A DNA stretch of 64,000 nucleotides from Beroe forskalii (Eukaryota; Ctenophora; Nuda; Beroida; Beroidae), in the NCBI GenBank assembly GCA_011033025.1, contig WFMF01000002.1, forward strand, positions 1,922,001 through 1,986,000. Reading direction: 5' to 3'. The notes under the pieces were generated by a model. The model had not been told where the DNA came from. It was given only the letters and a program-made list of their open reading frames with translations, and made no database searches. The position numbers were made by a program, and so were the translations under genes. Each line of letters begins with the position of its first letter. Positions within the stretch are counted from its first letter, which is position 1. Positions 11,686 through 24,181 of the stretch are shown here, in pieces.

Positions 11686-14600
11686 AGTTCATTTACTTAA
11701 TAATTGTTCTTGTATTACATAATAACTGCTTTAATATAAGCAAGTAAGTTTATAGAATTATCAGATAATACACTGGTATTCTACCATCACTAAGGGTATT
11801 CTGCGGTAAATGATGCCATTGCCACGCCGTGGTGCTGTAATGCCGACAGCATTAACAACATCGTGATGATGCTGCCACTTGCAAATGTTGTGCTTTAGGG
11901 AGTTTTCTGAGAAAACTTTTGGCCGGATTATTTCAAATCTATGAATCATGTTTGGTTACAAACTTCGTCCCCACCCCTGGCTTAGTAAGTTAGACTTGCT
12001 ATAAAATCTAAAACCAACCCTCTCCCTGATGTTTGTGTAGACGGGAAGTTGTGTAGATTGTTAAATAGATATTGTGACTGTTCAGGACACTCACCCTGTC
12101 AATAAGCTTTACGAAGCGAAGGCTCGAGGGTATAATGTTGCCTCTACAATATGACATAATTAGGGTGTAAATTTTCCCGTTATCAAGAATCGAATTCAAG
12201 TGCGTAACCAATTACACTCTGGAATATTAGTAGTTTACATTAGTTACCTCACGGCGTACATGGTAAAGAAATCATAGTGACCCATCCCCTAAAAGTTCAG
12301 AAATATAATAAATTTAAGGGCTAGGTCCTATTAAGTTATTAATTTGAAAATGAAAGATTATTTATGCCATGTATCCAAACTTCCAAACATTCAAGGCAGA
12401 AGCTTAGAGTTCTTGATCTTTATCCTCTATGATTGACAAGTATCTTCGATTAAAATTTGAAAGAATAATTTCCTTTGATCATATCTCAAAGATAACCAAT
12501 TTTAGAGCCTTTGGAGCTTTGGGAGTTCATAATATGTGTGTGGCAGTGGCGTTGGTCATGATTTATCTGCAGAACGCCCTTACCCAGTACAATGAATCGA
12601 GACTGGTATTAGTCTCTTGTTCAGATGAACCCCATATAATTTATTTCCACGAATAAGTATTTTGGTTGCACCTTTTTCAGTTATACACGGTCATTCAATC
12701 ATCAATGCAATAGTCACATTTTGTTCGATATTATTTGAAATGTTCTCAAATAAACCATCACTGGCGAGATTCCCATTGATGTTTAGAATGTACTAGATCT
12801 TGAATGAATCTGGTAGAAAGTCTAAGATATTCTAGAATCTAGTTCTAAGTATCGAACAGGTTGACAAGAGAGGTACCTGATATAGTATCATATATCGGTT
12901 CCGGGATCCCTAATCCCTGGCACTACAGCAATATAGATTACAGATACTTAGAAGTCAGATACCTACTTTAAATGGGTATCATAATAGAGCTGCTCGTGCG
13001 TTAGAAGCTATGATCTGCTTAGATAATTGCTTTTGAACTCTTAAAGCATGAGTGACCTACATTCCAAATACTGAACACTATGCTGTCCAAAATTTACAAA
13101 ACTCTGGATAAACTTTGCATGTTTCTGTGGCCAATTTTGAGCTGTGAAAAATCAAATCCATACCATTAACTGCTTTGAAGTTTGAGCTTGATCAATCATC
13201 ATAATTTAAAACTCGTAAAATTCCTCAATATGAGCCTAAATCTCTTTACGAGAGACCTTTTACCTATGATCTACCGCAATTCAAAACAAAATTCAAATAA
13301 TGTGTGGTTTGTTTAATCAATGGTCACGAATTATGATTTTGACATTCCATGAAAAAATAATCCTCAATTGACCTACATGCATAATTAATAACAGGTAATA
13401 TGATATTAGAATTAGAATTCTCATTATTTATACTTTTGATTGCCGCATAATGTTGCAATCTTCTGAGGAGTTGATGATGCAAAATAGAAATTAATCGAAT
13501 GGTTCCGTCTAGATTTGACTGGCGAGGGATGTCCTTGTACAGTCCCAGATCGTCCCCCCTGGATTATTCCAGTTATTGCAACCCTGCTCTTGCACCTGCC
13601 ATCATCAAATGGAGGATATTGACTCCTTCCTCACTTCATCCCTGCACTTCCGATATCGGATGATCGGTAACCAACTCAAACTTGCTGGGAGCCGGAGAAG
13701 ACGCGTTGGTAATTTGGCTGGCAGTAGGTACTTGATAGCTTAGTCTACCTCCCCTGAAATACACAAGTAAACTTAAATTGAATACAGTTTTGATATTTAG
13801 GTGTATTTCAAAGTCATGTTGTCACGTCGCGTCATCCAGTCACTAAATCATTTAACATGCAATAGTACAATGTTTGGAGATATCATCATGTAATTTGTTT
13901 TTCATACTCCCTCCAGCGTTTGAACAAAAAGTTTGTTAAGTTTCCGAAATTGATTGAATTGGTTTAATTGGTTGGTTGTATCTTTTTAATGAAACTCATT
14001 ATTGATTCTCGTGGACAATCTGGGGCTGGTAGACACTATTATCAATAAAGATAGATGGAAGGGAATTATTAAGATTAATCTTATTCAATTTTTCGCTCGC
14101 TTCATTTATACCCAATGAGGAAATGCATTATGAACACCTTGCCCAAAGCCCAGCCTCTCATACTGATCCCTGCTTAGTTTGCTTGATATTGACGGTGATC
14201 GCCCTGCCTCCTCCCATGCTTTTAATAAACAACCTATAGTAGAGTTGTAGCATCAAATTATGTCCTGGTTTCTTATTTACCGTTGTGGCATAACCTGGTT
14301 TAAAATAGGACTATCATTTAATCCTAGAAATTTGAATATCTTGTTATTCAATTTTAATTGTCATTTTAATTTAAATTTCATACCAAAGCAAAGTACCATA
14401 AAAGCAAAAAAATCGATGCTTCTATTTTGTTGATGAACGAAAGATAACGAAAATTAGTTTTATGAAGAGTTTGAAGAACAAATTATCTGACTTATCCCAA
14501 ACTGAGTTATGGTTCACCTTATTCACCCCATTTTCAACTTTCATTCACGTGTGATAGCATGCTTTGTTGAGCAGTCGGGATTTACTTTTTCTGCTTATTT

Positions 14601-15000
14601 ACGATATAGGTTTTACAAGGTCTAGGTATTGTGTAAATAGAATAAGTTGTGGTTTATATAGTCGCTGACTATAACTCTGATTACGCTGGTTTAGAGTTTC
14701 GTGCTGTAATGATAAATCTTCCAGCGAAGCTGTGAAATTTATGAATGTCAATCAACCGAGAAACTCAAGCCGTGTCAACGGAAAGTTGAATGCAGCGAAT
14801 TCACAATCAGCTTAATCTCTTCCATCACAGAAAAACCGATGTCATGTTCCCCTGGCCTATTAGTGAAGCGAGGAGTGAGAAAAAATTCCGATATGTTTCA
14901 AAAAGGCTGAATGATTCAATAAAACTTGTATTGGACAATTTAAGTCATCATTGATATTAACGCGTTATCATCAGTTGAAATGAGCAAAATTTGTCAATCA
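11686..15000. other. Intron or intergenic sequence with one candidate exon
   Basis: AT-rich. At 13544-13727 a block of higher coding potential is bounded by an AG after a short pyrimidine tract and a GT-like end; one frame contains MEDIDSFLTSSLHF followed by a basic RRRR patch. It does not join in phase with the exons at 8.7-9.1 kb, so it is noted without a gene call. The rest shows no gene. Confidence 0.35.
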
Positions 15001-15002
15001 TA

Positions 15003-15649
15003 TGGGGGGGGGGGTTTCACTGTCCCAATTGTCCCAAACTCAAGAAAAAGTGGATTGGGACAGGGACAATTGGGACAAATGGGACATTTGGGACAAATGG
15101 GACAAATGGGACAGACAAAATGGACCAAATGGGACTCAAAAAAGTGAATTCGGACTGGGACAATTGGGACATTTGGGACAAATGGGACAATTGGGACAAA
15201 TGTGACAGAGAAAATGGAACAAATGGGACTCAAAAAAGTGAATACGGACTGGGACAAATGGGACATTTGGGACAAATGGGACATTTGGGACAAATGGGAC
15301 ATTTGGGACAATTGGGACAAAAGTGACAGAGACAACTGGGGCTCAAATGATTGCGTTTTTGAGTGGCAGTTTAGTGTTTTTGTCCCACAGCTTGTAACAT
15401 AGCGGCACACAACCAAAACTCGTACTTATTAGCATACTGTAGTAGTCTGTAGTATGAATATAACTTTCATTTCAATGATAGAAAAACATTGATCAATGTT
15501 AAAATGATAGATGGCTGACTTTTTCAACTTTTCGATTGTCCCAAATGTCCCAGTTGTCCCAATTGTCCCAAAAACCAGTCCCAAACTCAAAAAAAAGTAA
15601 ATTGGGACAGGGACAATTGGGACAATTGGGACAGTGACACTCCCCCCCA
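15003..15649. mobile_element. TA-flanked MITE with GGGACAATT minisatellite arms (647 bp)
   Basis: The left end (TGGGGGG..., then TTTCACTGTCCCAATTGTCCC in outline) is mirrored at the right end (GGGACAATTGGGACAGTGAC, then ACTCCCCCCCA). TA dinucleotides flank both ends (15001-15002, 15650-15651), as in Tc1/mariner insertions. Inside is an array of 9-bp units gggacaaat, gggacattt and gggacaatt. Open frames on both strands (WDKWDIWDK-type or QLSQMSHLS-type repeats) are artefacts of the array. No transposase. Confidence 0.75.
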
Positions 15650-15794
15650 TATGGGTGACCCGTGATAGCAATTTCCTAGATCATTATATGGCAAATTCCT
15701 ATTGAAAAGGCCGAGAAAGCAATCACAGATATTGATATCGATCTTTAAATAAAACGAAATGAGCAGAAATAATTTGAAATTACCTATGGCTTAA

Positions 15795-17631
15795 AGGGGT
15801 TCTCTGGTATAGAATTGACTTTATATGAAATTGAAATCATTATGATTTTATCATATCTCACCTTACACGTAATAAAATGTTGAAATCCCCATCCCTCTAT
15901 CTTTATTATTTCGCGAGTTATTGCGGTTTAAAAATTTAGCGCGATGACGTCACTCCAGCACCAACATGTTGTCGCGCACTGTTATATTACAGGTGAAACA
16001 GCTTATTGTACTATTGTAGTGGGAAATATGTGTGAAATCTGGTGAAATTGTTAAGCTTTTAGCATGCTTATATAGTATTTCATCCTAGTTCATGGACGGA
16101 ATTTACTACTTTCACCTTAGATTTTGGATGATTTTCCAAATTATACATTTTGAAGCGGTTTTATTCATCATGATTGACTAAATATGATAATTGATACTAT
16201 TACTACGTGCAAATCATAATGCATATTCACAGTAATAGGTATAGTAACGCACTTTTACATGGACAATGAACAGTGAAAAGATATCAGAGTAAACCAAATA
16301 GTCTTATGAACTGTTGCTGGAATCCAGATTCCGGACTGATGTTAGAGGGAACTGTTGTCAGAGTTTACACTCTTGCTTGAATGGTTGTTGGAATCCAGAC
16401 TGGTGTCAAAATGAACTTTGTCATTTGAGTGAACACTGATCGCTTGTTGAAATCCGGACTTGAGTCAGAGTGAACTGTTGTCAAAGCAACTGAGTGAACA
16501 CTGAAGGTTGTTGGAATCCAGACTGGTGTCAGGGTGAATTAGTGTCAGAGTCACTCTCGCACTTATTCACTCTGGCACCAGTCGGAAGTCCAACACAGAA
16601 CTGATGTTGGAATCAGGAATGGTGTCAGAGTGATCAGTGAATTGGTGTCCGAGTGATCACTGAGCTGTTGTTTGAATCCGGACTAGTGTCAGATTGAATT
16701 GATGTTGGAGTAGACTGGCGTCAGTCAGAAAACAACGCAAACTCGGCCTCGGCTAAGAACTTGAACTCGATCGTTTACTGTTGTTAGAGTGAACTGGTGT
16801 TAGAAGAAACAGTGAACCTACTTCGGAATCGGCTAGAATGGGAATTAATATAGATTCAGAGTAAACATGTACTATAGTCGGTAAGATTAGACCGGAGTGG
16901 ACTTGTGTCAGAGTATAAAACTTGTTTAAACCGGGACTATTTTCATGAGTTCATGAGCCAGAGTTTTGGTGTTAGAGAGGACAGGTCCTACATTGCACTC
17001 TTTTCAGAACTGAAACTTGTCAAAACTTGTTAAAAAGTGAATTTTAGTCGGACTGAACAGTTGTCAAAATATAATTGAACTGGTCGACCGGTATTACGGT
17101 AAGAAGGAACTTAGAGTAAATCGCTACTGAAGAGTGACGAGTTTCACTTTCAGAATGAACTGAAGTCAGATCAAATAAGGGGGTGAGTGAAGGTATCTCG
17201 GAGTTAGCTGATGCCTTAAAGTACTGATTTCACAATGAAAACTGTCAGAATTTACTGCAGGCAAGATGGGCTCATTTCCCATCCTATTGTTCCAAAATGA
17301 ATGCATAAATAGTTGAGTGTATCAATTAAAGAATTAACAAACATATCTAATCAGCAAAAATCATTTAAAAAGAAAATAAGAAAACTAAAAGTGAAGCAAA
17401 CAATAAAAGTAATGTGGGAAATACCAATTTTATCACGTATTTTAATAGCGCGCATAGCAGTCAGTTGCGGTCTGGTGCAGTAGTGACGTCATCGCGCCGT
17501 AACATAAAGGTGTGATATCTCGCGATAGGAGGCACCTAGAAACATGGGAATTTCACCATGATTATTGTTACAGAAATAATTAATAAATAAGATCATGAAA
17601 AATAGCACTTTTTCTGGAGCAGAGAACCCCT
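15795..17631. mobile_element. TTAA-flanked non-autonomous transposon (1.84 kb), piggyBac-like
   Basis: TTAA stands at 15791-15794 and 17632-17635. The ends are AGGGGTTCTCTG and its exact complement CAGAGAACCCCT. Further in, the left arm gcgcgatgacgtcactccag (15937 region) is mirrored by the right arm agtagtgacgtcatcgcgcc (17480 region), so long imperfect subterminal inverted repeats exist, each with the CRE palindrome TGACGTCA. The middle (16300-17200) is a degenerate tandem array of phrases like ggaatccagactggtgtcag. No transposase found. TTAA duplication suggests piggyBac or Kolobok mobilisation. Confidence 0.8.
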
Positions 17632-17639
17632 TTAATAAA

Positions 17640-18418
17640 GATTGTCATGCTGTACTGACCTTTCTTAAGTTATGAGTAAATAATGAGTAAGTTATTGGTT
17701 CTGTTGACCGTTCAACGACTATAAAGCTATCAGCCTAATACTAACCATCGGTTTTTCTGAATGCTGCTAGCCGAGTGCCAATGATAGCAGTTGAAAATAT
17801 GATCATAAAATTGCTAAATTCTTCCCAGGTGATTTTTGGCAAGGTTTTCCCTCGTTTATTTGTGGGCACTAATTGCATTTCGCTTATGCAAGTACTGTTA
17901 TGAAGCTTCTGGTATATTCCGGCAGAACAAATGAGCCGATCAATCTACTGACTTACTGAAGTCTGATTGCTAATGTCTGAAGACCTTAGTTTTGACGTAT
18001 AATTTTATTAATATCATACTGTACGGATACATAAGCCAGTTGAATTTTCAAATTAGATGAATTATAAAGGACATGAGGAGATCGAAAAGATAAGGATTAT
18101 CGAATGGGATCTGGTATGAATCCCAGTTTAGTAAAGTGCCACCATTCGTTTACTCCTTGCCAAATAAACCAAAATTGATCTTTTGAATTCCCCAACATTC
18201 AACTGTTTCGTCGAGGCAGTCGGTGCAGCGAAATTTACTAATTATCTTAGTGTATAAGGTATTGTAGGTAATGTAAGTGTTCAGGTTTAACGTTGTAGCT
18301 GTTGTATTATTTAGACCCTGTTTGATGACATGTCACACGAACAGGGTCGTTACTTATTCACGAAACCAGTGACTGTAAAACTAGGATTGAAATGTGAATT
18401 CCCTGTGTAACTGTACCA
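17640..18418. other. Intron or intergenic sequence
   Basis: AT-rich with no recognised gene, RNA or repeat. Confidence 0.4.
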
Positions 18419-18715
18419 ATGTCAGGTGAGACAGCAATGGACACGAATGAAGAAAGCACTGGTGGAGTAATGATGGGAGACTCTACTCACACTATCCAAT
18501 ACAATGGCACCCAGGGGGCTGCCTCAGCTGTTTCCCAGTCCATGGAAACTTCTGATATAATGCAGCCTGCAGCTAATAATTCGAGGCGTGTTTACACCTC
18601 CATGCCAGGCAACAACTCGTACGGTCCCCGGTACATTTCAGCTCCCTATGTTGCTAGCAACTGTGGAGCGTGTAGTAATGGGGCCTCTGGACATATCAAC
18701 CACACGCTTACTTAA
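18419..18715 (+). CDS. Ser/Asn-rich C-terminal exon or small ORF, unknown
   Basis: A 98-codon frame ending in TAA, followed by another stop. It could start at ATG 18419 (MSGETAMDTNEES) or be the last exon of a longer gene: the AG at 18424-18425 gives an acceptor whose phase fits the exon ending at 9054, yielding a protein of about 150 residues with the exons at 8734 and 8983. Composition is rich in Ser, Asn, Gly and Met, without a recognisable domain. Coding status is moderately likely because the frame is compositionally protein-like and closes cleanly. Confidence 0.4.
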   Translation: MSGETAMDTNEESTGGVMMGDSTHTIQYNGTQGAASAVSQSMETSDIMQPAANNSRRVYTSMPGNNSYGPRYISAPYVASNCGACSNGASGHINHTLT

Positions 18716-19748
18716 TAATGATGATGCTACGTGTACAGGAGGACTCAGGACTTCAGGACTTTGTTGTAGAACTTAGGCCTGAAATTAGGACGCTGTTCTA
18801 AAACTTGTGGACAGGCCTGAACTTAGGACGCTGTTCTAAAACTTGTGGGCCAGCTAACTTTGTTAGAACTTGGAGGATATTTCAGTGGTATTTTAAGGTT
18901 GTACAACTCAAGAGGCTGTCTCTGTTTCAGCTATATCTATGGTTATACCGTTCAGTTCCAGCATAATGTATATAATATTCACTGACTCTAATAGTCAGTT
19001 CAGAAACTTATATATCTTTATTCAAATGTGACCTAAAACTCGAAAGTCCCACGAAGTTTTGGTTTTGACGAACTACGAAGTTATTTCAATTACCTGATTG
19101 ACAGATTGAACTACCCAAAATTTGACTATTCATTGAAATATTATTATGCTTGTGCTTGTGCTTGATATTTTAAACGTTAAATTCACCATTTTGAGAATTC
19201 GGTTTCTTCATCCATGAACCTGCAAGCTTTTTACGAAACTTCTGTCTTGGAATGACTTGAATAACATTCTAAACAACTGAAATCAAGGCCTGGATGCCTT
19301 TATAAGTCAAGATTACCTGTGTTTTTAATGTTTTGATGTAAGGACCTTGGTCAATGGTCATTTACCATTATTTTTGTGGAAGGTTACCATCACGCCTGTT
19401 CTATTCATCTACTTATCTAATATCTATGCTACTTATTGACTTATTTCATACATTTACATGAATTTATTACCTGACACTGCATGCCGATAATGGTTATTTT
19501 GATGGAAAAGGTTTTTAGAACGTTCTACACCCTTATATTATTGTAATTATAATATTATTCCGTATCATTATTTATTTGTTTTGATAATCTTGTTTGATTG
19601 ATTGTCCCCAACCCACTACCCTTATCTCTTTCACCACTCTAATCCTCTCCCTGACTTGTAATGACTTTTCACCACTTGTACCTCCAACCCCTCTCCCTGA
19701 CTAGTTATGAAAGGTATCCCTAACCCCCTTTTTCATACTATAATTAAT
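18716..19748. other. Intergenic, with a small local duplication
   Basis: At 18775-18848 a ~47-bp unit is duplicated (ttaggacgctgttctaaaac occurs twice). The remainder is AT-rich, turning pyrimidine-rich near 19600 as the synaptobrevin gene approaches. Confidence 0.5.
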
Positions 19749-19943
19749 GAGTTGCTGATCACCAGATATCCTCCGACCTACTACCCTTGTCCTATCCCTA
19801 ACCTCCCTCTCTCTCTACCCTTGTAAAGAGTTGCTGATCACCAGTTGTACCCGTCCTACTACACTTTTACCTCTCCCTGACTAGTACAATAGTAATGACT
19901 AACCCATCTCCTTGACCCTAGTAATGAGTTGCTGATCACCAGC
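19749..19943. repeat. Direct repeats upstream of synaptobrevin
   Basis: The 17-bp word gagttgctgatcaccag occurs at 19749, 19828 and 19926, spaced 79 and 98 bp apart and separated by CT-rich sequence (ctccctgactagt, ccctaacc). The array ends 26 bp before the synaptobrevin ATG, so it lies in the 5' UTR or proximal promoter. A regulatory role is possible but not shown. Confidence 0.7.
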
Positions 19944-19968
19944 TAGCAGATCACGTGACACACACAAG

Positions 19969-20259
19969 ATGAGTGGATACCAAGCACACGAGACTCAGCA
20001 GCAGGTGGATGAGGTGATGGGCATCATGAGGAACAACATCGACAAGGTCCTGGAACGGGACACCAAGATCCAGAACCTCAACGAGCGGTCCGATGCCCTA
20101 CAGGTGGGAGCTCACCAGTTCCAACAAACGGGGGTCCAGCTCAAGCGGAAGATGTGGTGGAAGAACATCAAGTTCATGATCATCATTGGGGTCGTGGTGG
20201 TCGTTATCCTGGGTATTCTCATCGGGATAATCGTCTCTCAGACCAAGAAGAAAGAGTAG
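19969..20259 (+). CDS. VAMP: Synaptobrevin/VAMP R-SNARE
   Basis: A vesicle-anchored SNARE that zippers with syntaxin and SNAP-25 type partners to fuse membranes. The frame encodes 96 residues and is intronless, a typical size for VAMP1/2/3-like proteins. A short N-terminus (MSGYQAHETQQQ) leads into the SNARE motif at residues 12-72 (VDEVMGIMRNNIDKVLERD, then NERSDALQ), with the central arginine of the zero layer in VLERD. The juxtamembrane KRKMWWKNIK matches the family signature. Residues ~73-91 are one hydrophobic tail anchor (FMIIIGVVVVVILGILIGII), followed by a short luminal QTKKKE. Codon use is GC-richer than the flanks. A polyadenylation signal AATAAA lies at 21144 if the 3' UTR is long. 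Confidence 0.96.
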   Translation: MSGYQAHETQQQVDEVMGIMRNNIDKVLERDTKIQNLNERSDALQVGAHQFQQTGVQLKRKMWWKNIKFMIIIGVVVVVILGILIGIIVSQTKKKE

Positions 20260-21927
20260 AGTGGTTCAGATGTGTCAGGTGGTGGTTCTTCCTTGGTATA
20301 CATGTTGTGTGTCTTTAAAAGGTTTACTATGTGTGACATACCTTCTTGTGTTCCGGACTTTTTGGAATGTTTTTTGAGCGAATTTACGAAGTTTGATCTG
20401 ATCATCTTGGTACTAGGGACTCTTGAACTGATTGGAAATGATCGTACTTTTATTATTAAGTTCAGGCTATCAGCACAATATTTATTTTGAAAAGACTCGT
20501 TACTTAGAGCCTTGTATAACATTATATATTCGTTTTAAAAGTTGTACATCTAAGTGTTTTGTATGTTAGTTTAGTTTGAAAATCGTAAATGTTACTCCTC
20601 AAATCTTCAAATGAATTGGTTTAATGATTGGTTTGATGAAATTAAGACCACCTGATTTCAGAATTTGATTTTGGTGATTGACTAAATTATTTACAGATTG
20701 ATCTGTGATAGTTGTTAAATGTTTTATCTTTGCTCAGAAGTAAGTATTGACTGCTTTGCTTGACTGTCTTGGTTCGATCCCATCATTACGCAATATTATC
20801 GCTAGTTAGGTACTTCCATTGACTGTACTTCACTTGTTCGGAAGATATCCCTGAAATATCCCTGAAATTTATTGAAAGGCGTGGCAACCAAAAGAGTACC
20901 TAGTTATTGATTCAATATTTGAATTTTTACTGCATAATATAACTTTGCATGCAAATCTGCTTTTTACTGATATGAAGTCACCCTAATTGTGACAAGTTTT
21001 GATCATGCGCATCCGGTTACTCGGCTACCTATGACTTATTTTATTTTCCTAAAGAAACAAAAAGCATATTCGCAAGTTTCAGACATAGATACCAATTGGT
21101 AATGCAAAGCCTTTAGATATTAATCTTGATATTTTGATATTTCAATAAAGTTGCATCACTCATGAATTATATAGTATATACTGTAGGAATTACAAAAAGT
21201 GGCAGTTTATCAAATTTATTTGAATGAAAACGCTTAGTCTATTTTTCAACCTTATCAATTTTCGTGTTGCAAAATCTGGCAGATTCTACCTTATTGCCCT
21301 TTATACTTTATAGTGGCTATTCTTGTCCAGTGAGCTGTGTTTTATTCTTCTGTTTGATTTGCCAGTATAAAAAGCATAATAAAACACGATCTTGTTTGAT
21401 AATAATAGTTGCACCTGTTAGGAAGACTAGAAAGTTATATTATCAAAAATCAAAAAGTTTCATTTAATGAACGGGTTGTATTTCAAAATGTATGTTACTG
21501 TATTCAATTCGAGTGAGCAGGTCTTACAACTATTTTATCATTTATTTATCATATTATTATCATTATGAATGTTTGATTACACTAGAACTGAAAATAGCCT
21601 TCCATCTCGTGTTATTGAGAATTCAAAAAAGTGTTGCTTGAAATTTGAAAACTTTATGGCGGATATAAGATTTCAACAGTTAGAACGGACATCGCCCAAT
21701 GTTGTCATATCGAAGAAATATGAACACTGGACTTTTCTAACTACCCAAAGCTCCACACGGACCACAGATCCTATAAATTTGATTGACTTTCTCTTAGCGA
21801 ATTCGAATTTTTCGTTACTTTTAATTTTAATTTCATTCAAGTTTTCAGTTTCATAATCTAAGGATTAGATTACTTTAAACAGTTAGACCATAATTGATTT
21901 GACAACTTGCTGTTCAACAGTGAGATC
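20260..21927. other. Synaptobrevin 3' UTR and intergenic sequence
   Basis: AT-rich with several chance frames of 60-95 codons and no domain. AATAAA at 21144-21149 is a candidate end of the synaptobrevin transcript. No RNA gene recognised. Confidence 0.4.
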
Positions 21928-24181
21928 ATGGACAAATTAGAGCGATTTGTAAAGAGCAGCAACCTTAACATGGCTGAAAATCAAAACGGTAGGTTCCGAA
22001 TATTATTCAAGTATTCAGTATTTTATACTTATGGTAATTCAATATCAATCTGTCCTTACACTTAGCACAGGTTTGCACATTGTGTATAAGACGTCTTATA
22101 CGCGGTGTACAATTTAATTTTGGATATAATTTGATATGCTCACAGCGCATGGGAAAATGCTAATTTTAGTTTAAATTTACATTATGGATAAATCTGGGGT
22201 AGCTGATGGCTGATAGAGATTTGGTTAAGATAATGAATCTTTATCTTCCCCTCAGTTCTCATATCGCTTCACCTTCCCTACCATACAGAGAGGGAGCCTC
22301 AGGAGCCTATACACGATATCCTGATGGTAAAACCCAAGAACGGTTTCTGGACGGTGGGCAAGTTGAACGGCAAGAGCAAGGACTCCCCGGAAGCCATCAA
22401 CTCCCGGCTTTTTGTTGGAAACTTGCCAGCGTCAGGCGTACAACTCGCTAAGTTCACAGAGGCCTTCGCTAAGTACGGCACAGTGTTAGATGCGAGTCTA
22501 CACAACAGGTCAGGGAGATCACGAAGTGTGATGTCGTGCGTCGTCTTTTACTACTGTATAGTACAGTGTGTTTTAGTTCTTGCTTTCTTGTGTTTTTTGA
22601 TCTTAAAGATCATTGTTTTGTGTATTCTTGTACGTTTTTTGGTGTATCAGGACTATCATCATTTAATGGAATAACTAGACAAAAAGGCATGATATTTTAG
22701 TCATTCTATACAGTTGCAGCTATTACCCCCCTCGTTAGGTTTGGTTTCATCCAGTATGACTGCGCGGAGGTGGCTAGACGAGCTTCTGATGAAATGAATG
22801 GCTATCTGTTCGAGGGGTCTCGTATTGACGTCAACGTGGCTAGTGAGCGGAGGAAGAAACGTAATCCAGGCGACATAATGGAAACCCCCAGGAAAATACC
22901 AAGGTTCGTGCATTCTACCGTGTGGAAATTTTAGTTGAGAAAGGGCAAGTTGGTAGCTACTATCTTTTTCAGTAGTCAAGTTGTTAAAACTTTTGTGTAA
23001 CTTTCTCACTTGCTTATTTGCTTACTTCTCTAGCCCCATGGCATCATGTATCAATGTATGTCCTTGAATCATGGATATTAAATATTAATAAGTTGATAGC
23101 AGTTTAAATGCCTGGCGTGAGACTGGAAACAGCTCAGAGCCTCAGACACTTTTCCTGCCATCATAATTCATAGAATTCATAGAATTCACATGTTTGTACT
23201 GTATATTTTCACATAATTCACAGAGTTGACATGATTGTATTGTATATACCTATGATCCCTCTCAGGAAGCAGGTGTCAGACGCCCTGGTTATCATCTGTA
23301 ATCGTGAGACCAGGAACTACAGTGATGCAGTGCTACACCGACTAAAGGAACTGCACATTGTAAGTAGAGTACATTCAATACATACAATATACATGCTGTG
23401 AACACTGCGTATACTGTGTTAGACTGTTAATAAGATACATGATGATCTGCTGTATATTGTTTCATTGAACTATATTTTCATACTTTTCTCTTGTTGGCGA
23501 ATCACGTGATATGATTACGCAGATATCGTGGTGTACTCAGTTTATCAATTCGTCGGTAAACTACTTCCAGTTTAAAGATACGATTTTACTCATGATATGA
23601 CTATATGAGCACATATTTTCCTTGCTTAATTGATTGGTTTGTAACGGTTTGTGACGGTTTGCCCTGTGTTAATAGGTGTGTGACAGTTTGCTCCTGCTAG
23701 GTGTGTGACAGTTTCTTCTGGTCGGAGAACATGCCGCTGCACCAGATAGTCAGTGACATTACGCGGGATGGGGTCCTGTACGCTGTAGTACTTACCGAGG
23801 CCAGTGCAGTGGACAAGACACTTAACATACACGTGCTGCAGGGCAAGAACCCCAAGGGTAAGTAGGGTACCGTGGATACGAGTGAATTGTAACTTAATTC
23901 TTCTAGGAAATGGCTTCTTCAAGTATGTGATTATTGATGATTAAAATTCACGGAAATAACATCAATAAGTCAGAAGTTGACTTTTCATTGCCCATGCTAT
24001 TCGTATAAACCCTGTATGTCACCGTTACAGTTCATGAATCATGATAACAATGGCCCAGGTGTAATATGTCTGGCATTGTGTTACACATTCCTCTCAGATT
24101 TCAGGGATGTCCCACTGAGTGACGCGTTTGACCTTCTAGAACGTGATTTCCAAAAAGCACAAGCAGCCAGAGCTCAAGTCC
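21928..24181 (+). CDS. NCOA5: NCOA5-like RRM plus anticodon-binding-fold protein (3' partial)
   Basis: Six in-phase exons: 21928-21988, 22256-22508, 22739-22903, 23266-23359, 23701-23857 and 24098-24181, giving 271 residues. The start ATG 21928 (MDKLERFVKSS) is the first in the exon. Exons 2-3 encode an RRM with RNP2 as RLFVGNLPAS and RNP1 as RFGFIQYD, split by the intron, followed by a basic linker (SERRKKRNPGD). Exons 4-6 match the HisRS-type anticodon-binding-like domain after the RRM in NCOA5 (DALVIICNRETRNYSDAV; GVLYAVVLTE; PLSDAFDLLERDF). NCOA5 is a nuclear coactivator/corepressor in animals. The last exon ends in phase 1 at a good donor, so C-terminal exons must lie downstream; none was identified, and the LXXLL motif was not seen. 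Confidence 0.82.

Noticed and set aside
14991..15416. Overlapping 60-140 codon frames on both strands with repeated Trp-Asp or Ser-Gln words
   Set aside because: They are translations of the 9-bp gggacaatt array of a MITE; no domain, no splice context, and all frames are equally open.
18419..18776. Second overlapping 62-codon frame at 18588
   Set aside because: Out-of-frame shadow of the Ser/Asn-rich frame.
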